From: Propionigenium maris DSM 9537
Lineage (GTDB): Bacteria; Fusobacteriota; Fusobacteriia; Fusobacteriales; Fusobacteriaceae
Assembly (NCBI RefSeq): GCF_027925155.1
Contig: NZ_BSDY01000009.1
Coordinates: 62,001 to 126,000, forward strand
Direction: 5' to 3'
DNA length: 64,000 bases
The stretch's first letter is position 1; every line of letters begins with the position of its first letter. The notes beneath the pieces were generated by a model that had not been told where the DNA came from, did not search any database, and saw only the letters and a program-made list of their open reading frames with translations. Made by a program: the position numbers and the translations under genes. Positions 27,645-36,041 of the stretch are shown here, one piece after another.

Positions 27645-27672
27645 CTATAATCTTCTCTATTCCCTTACCACT

Positions 27673-29106
27673 CTAAGCTTTTTTCAGCTCTGAAGCATCC
27701 TCCTCTTCCTTGAACTTTATCCTCTTAATCACTGCTCCAATCACCAGGAACATCGCCAGTCCCCCATAATATAACTTGATTACATCCATCTGCTCTCCCA
27801 GTGGAACACTTAAATCATACCCGGCAAATATAATAGCTGCTATATTAATCAGAACTACCAGTCCTCCTATAATACAAGCTAAGGTGTCACTTTTACACAA
27901 CTGAAATGGTGACCTGCAGCCGTCCTTTCTGAACTTTATATAAGCTATGCTCAAGAACAGATATGGCAGTGTAAAGGCCATAGTAGACATATCGTAGATC
28001 TTGTAGTAAAGATCCCCTGCTGATTCCCCACCAAATGTAGTTATAAGTATAAACAGAAATGAAAGTGTGGTCTGAAATATAAGTGCATTTTTTAGGATCC
28101 CCCCCTTTGTCTTTCGTGTCATCCATGCAGGAAATGTTCCCCTAGGTGCTTCACTAAATACTGCTTTAGAAAGAGCCTGCGACCACAGTACCAGTGCTAC
28201 AAGGGTAATTATTGTATAAACAAGCCCTATCACCTTAATAAACCATACCCCAAGTCCAAAAGCACTTCCCATGAAAGCATAACCACTTATTACAGCATTT
28301 ACAAGAGAAACTTCACCATATGCTTCAGGAGTACCAAAGGCAGCTATAGATATTACTCCCAGTACATATAAGATACCAATTAATAGCGCCGAAAGAAGAA
28401 GCCCCCTGGAAAAATCTCTTTCTGGTTTTTCTACCCTGTCCACATAGGTTCCCACCAGCTCAGATCCCGCATAAGCAAATATTATCCATGCAAAGGTACT
28501 TAGAAAACTTCCTAAATGCTCCCTGGTATCTACAGGCATTACAAGAGATTTCATTGTCAGCTCAGTTGCCGGCTCCCCAAAGAAACCCATATATGTTCCT
28601 ATCCCTCCTACTAAAAATACACCAGCTATAATTAAAGATATATAACCTGTAATGGTAGAGATCTTGCTAAACTTCTCCTCATACTTTATACCTATAAGAA
28701 GTGCAACAAGAAGAGATATAGCCGACATAATAGCCATAGGAAGATCTCCAATATTTGCATCTCCAGTAAGGGTAAAGGATAGATATGTAGGTACCCTTGA
28801 AGCTAAAGTAGGCAGATAAAATATGTTTGCTACAAAATATGACCATAGAGCGTAGTAAGCTACATTTTTTCCCAGGCCGATATCGATCCATGAATAAATT
28901 CCTCCAGTTCTGTCCTTAGCATAGGACGCAAACTCAGACATAATTAAACACATAGGTAAAAAATAGATAATAGCTCCCATTATAAACATTGATGTAGATT
29001 GAGTTCCACTGGCCTTAAAGTTGTTAGCTATGTTTCCAAAACCAAAAACTCCTACAAAGATAATCATTACCATTGCCGTTACCGATAAATACTTCTTTTC
29101 CCTCAT
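27673..29106 (-). CDS. APC-family amino acid permease
   Basis: A 477-residue transporter with about 12 hydrophobic helices. Near the N-terminus VGVFGFGNIANNFKASG corresponds to the unwound substrate-binding helix 1 of APC carriers (usually with a GSGIF-like pattern), and AWIIFAYAGSELVGTYVDRVEKPERDF is the helix 6 region typical of the YjeM/glutamate-GABA antiporter branch. The substrate is probably an amino acid, but not predictable. A good promoter lies about 110 bases upstream. The gene is monocistronic. Confidence 0.88.
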   Translation of the reverse strand: MREKKYLSVTAMVMIIFVGVFGFGNIANNFKASGTQSTSMFIMGAIIYFLPMCLIMSEFASYAKDRTGGIYSWIDIGLGKNVAYYALWSYFVANIFYLPTLASRVPTYLSFTLTGDANIGDLPMAIMSAISLLVALLIGIKYEEKFSKISTITGYISLIIAGVFLVGGIGTYMGFFGEPATELTMKSLVMPVDTREHLGSFLSTFAWIIFAYAGSELVGTYVDRVEKPERDFSRGLLLSALLIGILYVLGVISIAAFGTPEAYGEVSLVNAVISGYAFMGSAFGLGVWFIKVIGLVYTIITLVALVLWSQALSKAVFSEAPRGTFPAWMTRKTKGGILKNALIFQTTLSFLFILITTFGGESAGDLYYKIYDMSTMAFTLPYLFLSIAYIKFRKDGCRSPFQLCKSDTLACIIGGLVVLINIAAIIFAGYDLSVPLGEQMDVIKLYYGGLAMFLVIGAVIKRIKFKEEEDASELKKA

Positions 29107-29446
29107 CTTTCCCCCTCTAAACCTTTTATTTGCTTCTCATTTAATAAACCTTTATCCCCTATTGCTTGTTTTAAAAAGTAGCACTTTGAATCAAAAAGTA
29201 CCTTTTATCAATATAGATATACCTCGATATTTTTACTCTGTCAATCATTTTTCGAAATTTTTGTTCCTTTTTAAAAACCTTTTATATCTTATTCAAATTG
29301 GATTTAGTCAATAAAGAAAGAGCCATATGGCTCTTTCTTCATTATCTCTTTAGTCTTTAATCGTTCCTTCTTCTTAGACCTTTAATCTTCTAAGTATCTT
29401 CTGCAACTTTAGAAAGATTTCGGAAATAATATAAACTTAGATAATT
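29107..29446. promoter_or_regulatory. Intergenic region: APC permease promoter and a 26-bp palindrome
   Basis: On the minus strand TTGACA (29239-29244), 17 bases, TATATC (29216-29221) forms a promoter for the permease, giving a leader of about 100 nt. At 29314-29339 there is a perfect 26-bp palindrome centred on CCATATGG. It has only a weak T run on either side, so it may be a poor terminator for the GGDEF gene or a protein-binding site. No gene is seen. Confidence 0.6.
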
Positions 29447-30223
29447 TTATAGACTGTTCCTATTTCTTCCGCCCTCCTTAGCCCTGTAGAGAGCCCTGTC
29501 AGCTCTTCTCAGAAAATCCTCTGAATTTTCTTCTACAGAGGGCTGTCCACTATTTATTCCCACACTTAACGTTATCTCTCCAAAGGGAGAATCTCTGTGC
29601 TCTAAACTGCAGAGGCCCAGCCTCCTCCTGAATTCCTTAATCAGAGAAAGCGTATCCTCTAAAGATGTTTGATAGAGGACTACCACAAACTCCTCCCCTC
29701 CATATCTGCTCACAACATCCCCGTCCCTTTTAAAGACCTCCTTCAAAAGACCTCCCACTACCTTTAAAACCCGATCTCCCTCCAGGTGCCCATACCTGTC
29801 ATTGTATTTTTTAAAGTAATCCAGATCCATCATCAGGAGGGTAAGTACTCCATTGGACCTTTTAGCACTTTCAAACAACAGTACATACTTCTCATCTAAA
29901 AGTCTTCTTGTCGCTAGCCCTGTGAGATAATCTACATATGCAAGCTTTTCCAGCTCCCTCTGATTATACTCTAATTCAGCCAGAGTATTCTTCAGCTGCC
30001 TGTCCAGACTTTCAATCTTCGAATAGCTATTTTGAATAAGCTTAAACAATATAAATGAAGTCAGAAGGATGAAGAATGATCCCTTATAAGTTTGAAGTAT
30101 CCTATGGGACTCTGGATCTTGAACCAGAAGAAATAGAAGCTTGTCTGAAAACAATATCCACACAAATGAAAAAAACATATAATACCCTACAATTTTAAGT
30201 GATTCCTTTAACTTTATATTCAC
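29447..30223 (-). CDS. Membrane-anchored diguanylate cyclase (GGDEF)
   Basis: A 258-residue protein with two N-terminal membrane helices (about 10-32 and 47-65), a short coiled coil (66-95) and a GGDEF domain (95-255) that makes c-di-GMP from GTP. The active-site loop is GGEEF, and the inhibitory I-site RDGD (RxxD) sits exactly five residues before it, so product inhibition should be intact. MMDLDYFKKYNDRYGH carries the metal and substrate residues. It starts with GTG 30223 behind AAAGGAG. The short N-terminus offers no recognisable periplasmic sensor. Confidence 0.94.
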   Translation of the reverse strand: MNIKLKESLKIVGYYMFFSFVWILFSDKLLFLLVQDPESHRILQTYKGSFFILLTSFILFKLIQNSYSKIESLDRQLKNTLAELEYNQRELEKLAYVDYLTGLATRRLLDEKYVLLFESAKRSNGVLTLLMMDLDYFKKYNDRYGHLEGDRVLKVVGGLLKEVFKRDGDVVSRYGGEEFVVVLYQTSLEDTLSLIKEFRRRLGLCSLEHRDSPFGEITLSVGINSGQPSVEENSEDFLRRADRALYRAKEGGRNRNSL

Positions 30224-30383
30224 AGTATCTCCTTTACTTTATTCTTTCTATAGATATTATACTTCTTTTTTATAACCATATACAAGCTTCTTTAACCATC
30301 ATTGAAACATATGGCTTCCTACTTTAGAGGTTCTTTATACTCTTAAATATTCCTTCAACTTAAGATAATATCTTTAAAGTAAA

Positions 30384-30410
30384 CTAAAAGAGGCCTTGAT
30401 AGCCTCTTTC
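30384..30410 (-). terminator. Terminator of the carboxymuconolactone decarboxylase-like gene
   Basis: AAAGAGGC and GCCTCTTT arms around a 7-base loop, with an A-rich plus-strand left side. It lies immediately past the stop on the minus strand. Confidence 0.75.
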
Positions 30411-30413
30411 AGT

Positions 30414-30734
30414 TTATTTTATAGGTGTGAATAATCCCTTATATACCGAATAGGCCTCCATAAAGGTGGGAAATCCAGCGGTAGAGATAAGTAGAAGAAG
30501 GGTGTGTTTTATTTCCTCCTCTGTAGCCCCTGCTTCCTGAGCCTTCTTAATATGTACTTCCAGCGACCTCAGATGCCCCGCAGCTCCAGATATAGCTATC
30601 TTCATCAGCCACCTCTCCCTCTCCTTGAGGGGCCCCCCCTCCTCGTGAACAGCCCTCCCAAGCTCCTCACACTTCAAATCTACCAGAGGAAACTCCTCCT
30701 TAAACTGTTTAAAAAGATCATGTATATCCCTCAT
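30414..30734 (-). CDS. Carboxymuconolactone decarboxylase / AhpD-like family protein
   Basis: A 106-residue, all-helical protein with the CMD/AhpD fold: ERERWLMKIAISGAAGH, then HIKKAQEAGATEEEIKHTLLLLISTAGFP, a pattern very typical of the family. The CxxC redox pair of AhpD is absent; the equivalent segment reads AAGHLRSLEVH, so alkylhydroperoxidase activity is unlikely and it resembles the decarboxylase-like or structural branch. The function is unknown. Confidence 0.8.
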   Translation of the reverse strand: MRDIHDLFKQFKEEFPLVDLKCEELGRAVHEEGGPLKERERWLMKIAISGAAGHLRSLEVHIKKAQEAGATEEEIKHTLLLLISTAGFPTFMEAYSVYKGLFTPIK

Positions 30735-30801
30735 ATAAATACTCCCTTCATCCCCTCTATAGTAAAGGTATTATTATTTAGTAAGTTCCAGTGACTTTTC
30801 C

Positions 30802-31044
30802 TCACTCACTTCCCACAAGCCTGTTGTTTAACTTAGTTATAGCATGTCCCAGAGCAATAAGCTCCCTTCTTATCAGCCGATTTTTAGAGTAGAGATGCTT
30901 ATAGTAGTCATACTCCTCTCCATATATGGAAATAGCATCCTCTATATTAGACCTGGTAAGGGTCTTATCCTCAGCCACCGTATCTGCCATAACTTTTAAT
31001 TGATTTAGGTGTCTAAATATCCTGCCAAACTCCTCTTCCGTCAC
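30802..31044 (-). CDS. Small helical protein of unknown function (80 aa)
   Basis: An 80-residue soluble, charged, probably two- to three-helix protein with no signal peptide or recognised family. It begins MTEEEFGRIFRHLNQLK and ends in a basic-to-acidic helix. A GGGGGGAAATG-like Shine-Dalgarno region precedes the start. It lies upstream of the CMD-like gene on the same strand, with a 67-base gap. Confidence 0.6.
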   Translation of the reverse strand: MTEEEFGRIFRHLNQLKVMADTVAEDKTLTRSNIEDAISIYGEEYDYYKHLYSKNRLIRRELIALGHAITKLNNRLVGSE

Positions 31045-31140
31045 CTCATTTCCCCCCTTCCCTTGATCAAACCTTCTTCCTTTTTTTAAGTATACATCCT
31101 TTTCTTCATAAGTAAATAACCACAGCGAAAGAAATTGATG

Positions 31141-31827
31141 CTACTCTATGTTTTCTGGGAGTACAGAAACTTCTGTCCCCTCCCCTTCACTACTCTCATC
31201 ATTATTATCAAATTCTGTATACTCTTTTCCTTCTCCTAACCCCTCTAGGAAAGTGCAATATTTTTCAACGGCACTATACATCTTGGCTAATGATTTCTCA
31301 TCAACTTCTCCTTCTAGTTCACACCCCGCCACATCAGGGTTCCCAATATAATAGTCTACCCAGTCTTCAAAGAAATCCTCTCCTTTTGCCTCATCTGGTA
31401 AATCTGGCAAAGAATCCTTATACTTTCTCAGCTCCCTTCGAACAACCTTCTCTACCTTAATAGCTTCCTTTATCTCCTTATCATTAAATTCACTAACATC
31501 TTTTGAAAGTTCATCTACTCCAAAAAATTCCTTGAGCTCCTCTTCATTATAGCTACCATCCTCATCCTTAAGTTCCTTTTTTAATTGCCCCCAGTTTCTC
31601 TTAGCATCCAGTGATTTTTGATTTTTTTCCGTGCTATACTCTTTGCTTTCTGAATTTCTACTTTCGCCTCTTTCCGACTTTTCATTTCCTCCTCTATTGT
31701 TATCCCTCTCAGATTTCTCACTACGCCCTCTATTCTCTCCCTTACTCTTATCAGACTTTCCGTAAACACTCTCATTGATGATTGCAAGGGAAAACACAGC
31801 TGTTACCACTAATAATAACTTTTTCAT
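31141..31827 (-). CDS. Secreted low-complexity protein of unknown function
   Basis: A 228-residue protein with a clear signal peptide (MKKLLLVVTAVFSLAIINESVYG, residues 1-23). A strongly charged region rich in Ser, Lys, Glu, Arg and Asn follows (24-75), then an acidic helical domain (80-190) with two Cys residues (near 165 and 190), and a Glu/Ser-rich tail. It is likely periplasmic or exported. GGAGGAGAAG precedes the ATG. No family is recognised; the repeats of GxSEKSERxxNR type suggest an intrinsically disordered segment. Confidence 0.75.
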   Translation of the reverse strand: MKKLLLVVTAVFSLAIINESVYGKSDKSKGENRGRSEKSERDNNRGGNEKSERGESRNSESKEYSTEKNQKSLDAKRNWGQLKKELKDEDGSYNEEELKEFFGVDELSKDVSEFNDKEIKEAIKVEKVVRRELRKYKDSLPDLPDEAKGEDFFEDWVDYYIGNPDVAGCELEGEVDEKSLAKMYSAVEKYCTFLEGLGEGKEYTEFDNNDESSEGEGTEVSVLPENIE

Positions 31828-32067
31828 AATCTTCTCCTCCCTCTACTCACAGTGCTCCTTCATCATTAAAATCTATACTTCACCTAATAACTTTTTCTGT
31901 CTCCACTCAAAAACCCCTTCTTTTTGTTTCAGTATCTTCCCACGTCATTGTTTCATCGATCTTTTATAGAGTTACTTTCCCAACTTCCCTTAGATACTAC
32001 TATCCTCTTTTCAGAATTTGAATCCTGACTTACCTTGGGTTAAAATACAATAAGGGAGGCGAATCAT

Positions 32068-32316
32068 ATGATTGATTATAACAAGAAAAAAGGTAAACAG
32101 CTCCAGGAGGAGATACGAGAACTGACAGTACTTGTAAGGACCGATATCGAAAATGCCGATATCTCAAAAAGGGAGATCTTAGACCGGATCTCATTTCACG
32201 AGGAAAAATACGAGGGCTTCAAGGTACTTCTTTTAGACCCCTCCATATGCCCAGACCTTATCCACTATAAAGATGAAATTTTAAAGTTAAAGGATCAGTT
32301 AAGGAAGTCCATCTAG
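32068..32316 (+). CDS. Small helical protein of unknown function (82 aa)
   Basis: An 82-residue charged protein, probably a helical hairpin, starting MIDYNKKKGKQLQEE, with one Cys (SICPD). GGGAGG precedes ATG 32068. Its TAG stop lies inside the loop of the terminator hairpin, a very compact end. Its size and character resemble the other short genes in the window (4010, 30802), but I see no alignable similarity. Confidence 0.65.
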   Translation: MIDYNKKKGKQLQEEIRELTVLVRTDIENADISKREILDRISFHEEKYEGFKVLLLDPSICPDLIHYKDEILKLKDQLRKSI

Positions 32317-32329
32317 GACTTCCTTTTTT
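32301..32329 (+). terminator. Terminator overlapping the end of the 82-aa gene
   Basis: AAGGAAGTCC-ATCTA-GGACTTCCTTTTTT is a 10-bp stem with U tract; the stop codon sits at the loop. Confidence 0.92.
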
Positions 32330-32527
32330 AATTTCCCCTTCTAAGCCATCCAATAATAATCCCACTCTATTCTATATCTTATCTGCTCCTCCTAACTCCT
32401 AACCTCTCCGCCATCTGTCGCCTTCACCCAATCACTCTGCCTATCAACATCTTTTCATATAACGTAAGAAAGGTACAATAAAATATAGATAGTATAGAAA
32501 TATAAGTCTAAAACCCGGAGGGAGCTA

Positions 32528-32947
32528 ATGAAAAAATTAATACTATTAGGTGCTTTATTGATTGTCTTTTCAGGATGTACTGAGGAGCTAAATCCTGAAA
32601 ATATATTTGAGAAGGGTCTCAACCCCTATAGGGAGTATCAGATCAACGACACAAAGGTAGCCAAACTTGTAGAGGATGGCATCTTAGAAACCGAGTCCGC
32701 AACCAAGGGACTGGACCTAAAAAAATCCTCTGCCCACCTCATAAGCTATACTAAACTGGGACAGTATGGTAGCGGTGAGATAAGAATATTAGCTTACTTT
32801 ACCGATGAGGGCTTAAAGAGGGTTAACGACAATATCACCTATGGAACCAGGGTTACCAACAAGATTATTAACTTTACCTGTAAATTCGAGTACAGCTATA
32901 AAAATGGTCAGTATACTTGGACTACAAACTTTCCCTATGACCTTTAA
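32528..32947 (+). CDS. Putative lipoprotein (139 aa)
   Basis: The N-terminus is a lipoprotein signal (MKKLILLGALLIVFSGC), with Cys17 as the likely lipidated residue. The remaining 120 residues form an uncharacterised domain with a Tyr-rich C-terminus (FEYSYKNGQYTWTTNFPYDL). GGAGGGAGCTA precedes the ATG. It should be attached to the inner or outer membrane facing the periplasm. No family is recognised. Confidence 0.75.
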   Translation: MKKLILLGALLIVFSGCTEELNPENIFEKGLNPYREYQINDTKVAKLVEDGILETESATKGLDLKKSSAHLISYTKLGQYGSGEIRILAYFTDEGLKRVNDNITYGTRVTNKIINFTCKFEYSYKNGQYTWTTNFPYDL

Positions 32948-32982
32948 TCACTTCTCAGACTACAGAACTCCTTTTATAAATC

Positions 32983-33007
32983 AAAATAAAAAGGAGCGTG
33001 ACGCTCC
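32983..33007 (-). terminator. Minus-strand terminator-like hairpin
   Basis: GGAGCG-TCA-CGCTCC on the minus strand, followed by TTTTTATTTT. It lies downstream of the 41-aa gene and its first terminator, so it may act as a back-up. Confidence 0.6.
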
Positions 33008-33080
33008 ACCCTTTCTAACCTCATGTAACTGTTTTTTATCAAGGTCAATAACTTATAATTCTATACTTTCCTCAATAATA

Positions 33081-33110
33081 AAAAAAGGATATCATCAGAT
33101 ATCCTTTTTT
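33081..33110. terminator. Bidirectional terminator
   Basis: AAAAAAGGATATC-ATCA-GATATCCTTTTTT is a perfect 13-bp stem. It can stop the lipoprotein transcript (plus) and the 41-aa gene transcript (minus), whose stop is 13 bases away. Confidence 0.93.
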
Positions 33111-33122
33111 TAATACTTTCTC

Positions 33123-33248
33123 TTAGTTTATCTTCACATTGAGCTTCCATGCCAAGTTAATCAAAGCCTCATTGCTGTCTGCCCAATATGTATATCCATC
33201 TATAGTTGCATACCACAAACTTTTTTCTCTATCAAATTGCATCCTCAT
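33123..33248 (-). CDS. Very small protein of unknown function (41 aa)
   Basis: A 41-codon frame on the minus strand from ATG 33246-33248 to TAA 33123-33125. GGGGAGG sits exactly 6 bases before the ATG and a strong terminator lies 13 bases past the stop, so it has the full form of a gene despite its size. It starts MRMQFDREKSLWYATIDG, is Trp/Tyr-rich (three Trp) and has no membrane helix. It has no known family. It lies between the parAB pair and a candidate small RNA transcribed divergently. Confidence 0.55.
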   Translation of the reverse strand: MRMQFDREKSLWYATIDGYTYWADSNEALINLAWKLNVKIN

Positions 33249-33261
33249 ACCATGCCTCCCC

Positions 33262-33291
33262 TTGACTTTTAGGGACTCGCAGTGTTATACT
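33262..33291 (+). promoter_or_regulatory. Promoter of the candidate small RNA beside parB
   Basis: TTGACT (33262-33267), 18 bases, TATACT (33286-33291): both hexamers are five of six to consensus. Confidence 0.6.
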
Positions 33292-33297
33292 TCAATT

Positions 33298-33355
33298 GAC
33301 CATAGGGTATAACCCTGCTGGGTTTCTCACTTGCCAGGTGAGGAGCCCCTTTTTT
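33298..33355 (+). ncRNA. Candidate small RNA (about 58 nt)
   Basis: Downstream of a good promoter, this short segment folds into a small hairpin AGGGT-ATA-ACCCT (33304-33316). An 11-bp terminator stem follows: GGGTTTCTCAC (33320-33330) with GTGAGGAGCCC (33338-33348), including G-U pairs, then CTTTTTT. There is no ORF inside. It runs convergently toward parB and divergently from the 41-aa gene. It could regulate a target in trans or, if the 41-aa gene has a long leader, act as its antisense RNA. Confidence 0.5.
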
Positions 33356-33361
33356 ATACCT

Positions 33362-33383
33362 AAAAACCCGCCGCGGGTTTTTT
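33362..33383. terminator. Terminator of parAB
   Basis: AAAAACCCG-CCG-CGGGTTTTTT, overlapping the parB stop codon; functional in both directions. Confidence 0.88.
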
Positions 33384-34299
33384 AACCTTCCCTACTCATG
33401 AGTACCTTAATATACTCCTCCAGCTCCTTCATGCTCTCTTCAGAAAGGCTCCTTGCTATCTTAACTGTAGTGGTATTACGCCCAGCCTTAAACTCAACTT
33501 CCTTTCTTACTATGCCTTTTTTTATTCTTTTAATCTCTGCCCTAATTTCATCTCTGGTAAGGTCTCTATACTCCTCTATTATATCTACAACACTCTTCTC
33601 AGAATTCAGAAGCTTTATTAGTTTATTCATCTCCTCAGCCTTGCTGATACCTACCTCATCCAGTATCCCCTTGAGTTCCTTGGGATAACTCAGTGCTTTA
33701 GCCAGCCTCTGAGTCTGACTGGAACTGAGGTTATACCTCTCCGCTGCATCCTCTAAGGTCTTCCTCTCCTTACTGCAGTAGGTATGTATCCTGTAGGCAA
33801 GCTCCAGTATATTTAAATCCTTTCTGTGGGTATTCTCATTTACCTGAAGAACCTCAAGCTCCTCCCTGGTATAGTCTTCAGGAATAATAACTACCTTCCC
33901 CTCTACCTCAAATTCATCTCCATACTGGTCGTATCCATAGTGAATAGCACAGCTTCTTCTATACCCCGAGACTATCCTGTATCCTCCCTCTACTTCCTGA
34001 AGGTAGATGGGGTTTATAAGGCCCACCTCATGTATACTAATAGCAAGAGCCTGTACCGTCTCCTCCCCTACCATCTTTTCCAGGCCATCCTCCCTCAGGA
34101 TATATTTCCTGTCGCCAAAGTCCACCCTTTGAAAAAACTCTCTGTTAAACTCAGTGAGGAACGCTCCTGGAAGGTTCTGAAGTTCCGTCATCCCCCTATA
34201 GGCCATATTGGCCATTGCATTCTTCCTTACCTCATCTCCCGTTTTCTGGTATTGATCGTAGCTGTAGTTTGTCCCGTCTAATAGGTCCTTAACACTCAT
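33382..34299 (-). CDS. parB: ParB-like partition protein (plasmid/secondary-replicon type)
   Basis: A 305-residue ParB/Srx-fold protein. The N-terminal ParB core spans about 80-165, with EVGLINPIYLQEVEGGYRIVSGYRRSCAI in place of the chromosomal GERRxRA box, then VNENTHRKDLNILELAYRIHTY. An HTH segment follows (TLEDAAERYNLSSSQTQRLAKALS, about 180-205), and the C-terminal part would dimerise. The divergence of the arginine box is common in plasmid-type proteins. It overlaps parA by 11 bases, so translation is coupled. No parS sequence could be identified by eye. Confidence 0.85.
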   Translation of the reverse strand: MSVKDLLDGTNYSYDQYQKTGDEVRKNAMANMAYRGMTELQNLPGAFLTEFNREFFQRVDFGDRKYILREDGLEKMVGEETVQALAISIHEVGLINPIYLQEVEGGYRIVSGYRRSCAIHYGYDQYGDEFEVEGKVVIIPEDYTREELEVLQVNENTHRKDLNILELAYRIHTYCSKERKTLEDAAERYNLSSSQTQRLAKALSYPKELKGILDEVGISKAEEMNKLIKLLNSEKSVVDIIEEYRDLTRDEIRAEIKRIKKGIVRKEVEFKAGRNTTTVKIARSLSEESMKELEEYIKVLMSREG

Positions 34300-35233
34300 T
34301 GGACTCGGCTCCTTCCTCTCTCTCTAGAATCTCATCCACAAGATCCCTGTAGTCCCTTGCTCCGTTGGAGCTTGATGCATAATCAAATATATTTTGTCTC
34401 TTTATAGGTGCCTCAGCCACCTTTACATTGTCCCTGATCTTAGTTTTAAGAAGCTTCCCTTCAAAAACCTCCTCTATCTTTCCCAGAACAGATTTATCCA
34501 GGTTTCTTCTTGCATCATACATCGTTGCAAAGACCCCTTTGATCTCTAGCTCCTCATTTCCATACACCATCTTTCCAGTTTCCACAGTCTGAATAAGCTG
34601 AGCTATTCCCTCCATAGCATAGTACTCCGTCTGAATGGGAACATAGATAGACCTCGTCATAGACAGGGCATTTAAATTTAACTTTCCAAAAGATGGTGCA
34701 CAGTCAAATATCACATAGTCAAACTTACTGAAATCAAAGTCCTTTGTTCTTATCTTTAATAAGTTATCCTTTCCTGGTATATCTAGGAACTCAAATTGCG
34801 ACAGTCTCAGGTCAGCAGGTATTACATTTATCCCCTGTACCTCTACCATGGCATCTCTCGGATGCACCTCTCCCTTAAGTACCTCATATATAGATGGAGC
34901 CTCTGGATTATAAGCTCCCATACCCTTGGTAAAGTTTCCCTGGGGATCCAGGTCTATTACAAGGACCTTCCTTCCCTTTCTGGCCATTCCAGTGGCAACA
35001 TTCTGTACAGATGTTGTCTTCCCTACTCCACCCTTTTGGTTTAAAAACGAAAGAAATTTCGTACTGGCCTGCTTAGCCAGGTACTCTCCCAGCGCCTTAT
35101 TTATAAGTTCAGATTTACTGTTAGGACCATCTCCCTGTTCCTTCAGCACCCTCTGCATCGCTTCCTCTTTATCTTGGTCTAGCATTACATTTCTTCTTAT
35201 TTTTGTTTTCTTCTTTAGTTGTTTTACCGCCAT
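34289..35233 (-). CDS. parA: ParA-family partition ATPase with N-terminal RHH-like extension
   Basis: A 314-residue ParA/MinD-type ATPase. The deviant Walker A KGGVGKTTS (near residue 68) and the Walker B regions VIDLDPQGN and YVIFDCAPSFG are intact. An N-terminal basic segment (1-55, with SKSELINKALGEYLAKQ) resembles a ribbon-helix-helix DNA-binding domain, which plasmid ParA proteins use for autoregulation; chromosomal Soj proteins lack it. ATG 35233 is chosen, 8 bases after AGGAG; GTG 35242 overlaps that site. Together with parB it should segregate a large replicon. Confidence 0.88.
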   Translation of the reverse strand: MAVKQLKKKTKIRRNVMLDQDKEEAMQRVLKEQGDGPNSKSELINKALGEYLAKQASTKFLSFLNQKGGVGKTTSVQNVATGMARKGRKVLVIDLDPQGNFTKGMGAYNPEAPSIYEVLKGEVHPRDAMVEVQGINVIPADLRLSQFEFLDIPGKDNLLKIRTKDFDFSKFDYVIFDCAPSFGKLNLNALSMTRSIYVPIQTEYYAMEGIAQLIQTVETGKMVYGNEELEIKGVFATMYDARRNLDKSVLGKIEEVFEGKLLKTKIRDNVKVAEAPIKRQNIFDYASSSNGARDYRDLVDEILEREEGAESNEC

Positions 35234-35266
35234 GGGAATCACTCCTCTGTATTTTCTCTATATCTA

Positions 35267-35318
35267 TTCTTACATTTTAGTGTGTAAAAAGTCAATAAGA
35301 TTTTAAAAAAAGTGTGTA
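35267..35318 (-). promoter_or_regulatory. parAB promoter with AGTGTGTA direct repeats
   Basis: On the minus strand TTGACT (35290-35295), 17 bases, TAAGAA (35267-35272). The 8-bp repeat AGTGTGTA occurs at 35279-35286, inside the spacer, and at 35311-35318, three helical turns apart. These are plausible operator sites for autorepression by the ParA RHH segment. Confidence 0.6.
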
Positions 35319-35344
35319 TAGATTATATAACCATATTTCCCATT

Positions 35345-35370
35345 AAAAAAGGAGGCCCTCAGATCTCCTA
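35345..35370 (-). terminator. Terminator of the CatB-like gene
   Basis: AGGAG/CTCCT stem with six A's on the plus-strand left, about 10 bases past the stop. Confidence 0.6.
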
Positions 35371-35378
35371 AATAACTG

Positions 35379-36041
35379 CTACCCCCTCTTAATTATCCTA
35401 TACCTATTATATAGACCCTCTATATCATCGCTGCATATATAATCCATATTTTCATCTATGGTCTCCACATCCCACTCCCACCACTTTATCTCAAGGAGCA
35501 TCTCTATTTCCCTGTGGCGAAACCTCTTTTTGATCTCTTTTGCTGGATTTCCTCCTACTATACTATAAGCTTCCACATCCTTGGTTACAAGAGCCCTTGA
35601 GCCTATCACAGCTCCGTCTCCTATCATCACTCCAGGCATTATCACAGCTTCCGCACCTATCCACACATCATTTCCCACAACAGTGTCCCCTGCTCTCTGA
35701 AATCCATCTACAGCCCGTGGAAACTCCCTTTTTCCAGCAAAGGGGTAGGTTGATATCCACCTATGGTTGTGTCCCTGGTTTCCTGCCATAATAAAGGCAG
35801 CTCCCGAACCAATGGAACAAAACTTACCAATCCTTAATCTGTCAAACTCAAAGTCCTCTCCAAGGATCTCCTTGTAGTTCCTTGTGCTCCCATCCCCTAA
35901 AAGATATCTTACACACTGGTCCTCAAACTCCTTCTCGTGATAGTATCCCGAATAGTAGGTAAACTCTCCTACCTCTATATTTGGGTTAGTTACCCTGTTC
36001 CTTAAATAATGTGATTCCATCCAGTTTTTCATCTTCTTCAT
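35379..36041 (-). CDS. CatB/Vat-type xenobiotic O-acetyltransferase
   Basis: A 220-residue left-handed beta-helix (hexapeptide repeat) acetyltransferase. It matches the type B chloramphenicol/streptogramin acetyltransferase family closely: NPNIEVGEFTYYSGYYH, RIGKFCSIGSGAAFIMAGNQGHNHRWIS (with the catalytic His of GHNH), GNDVWIGAEAVIMPGV, GAVIGSRALVTKDVEAYSIVGGNPAK and the C-terminal KWWEWDVETI. It is cytoplasmic and probably trimeric. Whether it confers drug resistance cannot be inferred; many chromosomal homologues have other acceptors. AGGAG lies 7 bases before the ATG. Confidence 0.9.
   Translation of the reverse strand: MKKMKNWMESHYLRNRVTNPNIEVGEFTYYSGYYHEKEFEDQCVRYLLGDGSTRNYKEILGEDFEFDRLRIGKFCSIGSGAAFIMAGNQGHNHRWISTYPFAGKREFPRAVDGFQRAGDTVVGNDVWIGAEAVIMPGVMIGDGAVIGSRALVTKDVEAYSIVGGNPAKEIKKRFRHREIEMLLEIKWWEWDVETIDENMDYICSDDIEGLYNRYRIIKRG

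Noticed and set aside
29314..29339. Intrinsic terminator for the GGDEF gene
   Set aside because: It is a perfect 26-bp palindrome but lacks a proper U tract on the minus strand; reported only as a palindrome in the intergenic entry.
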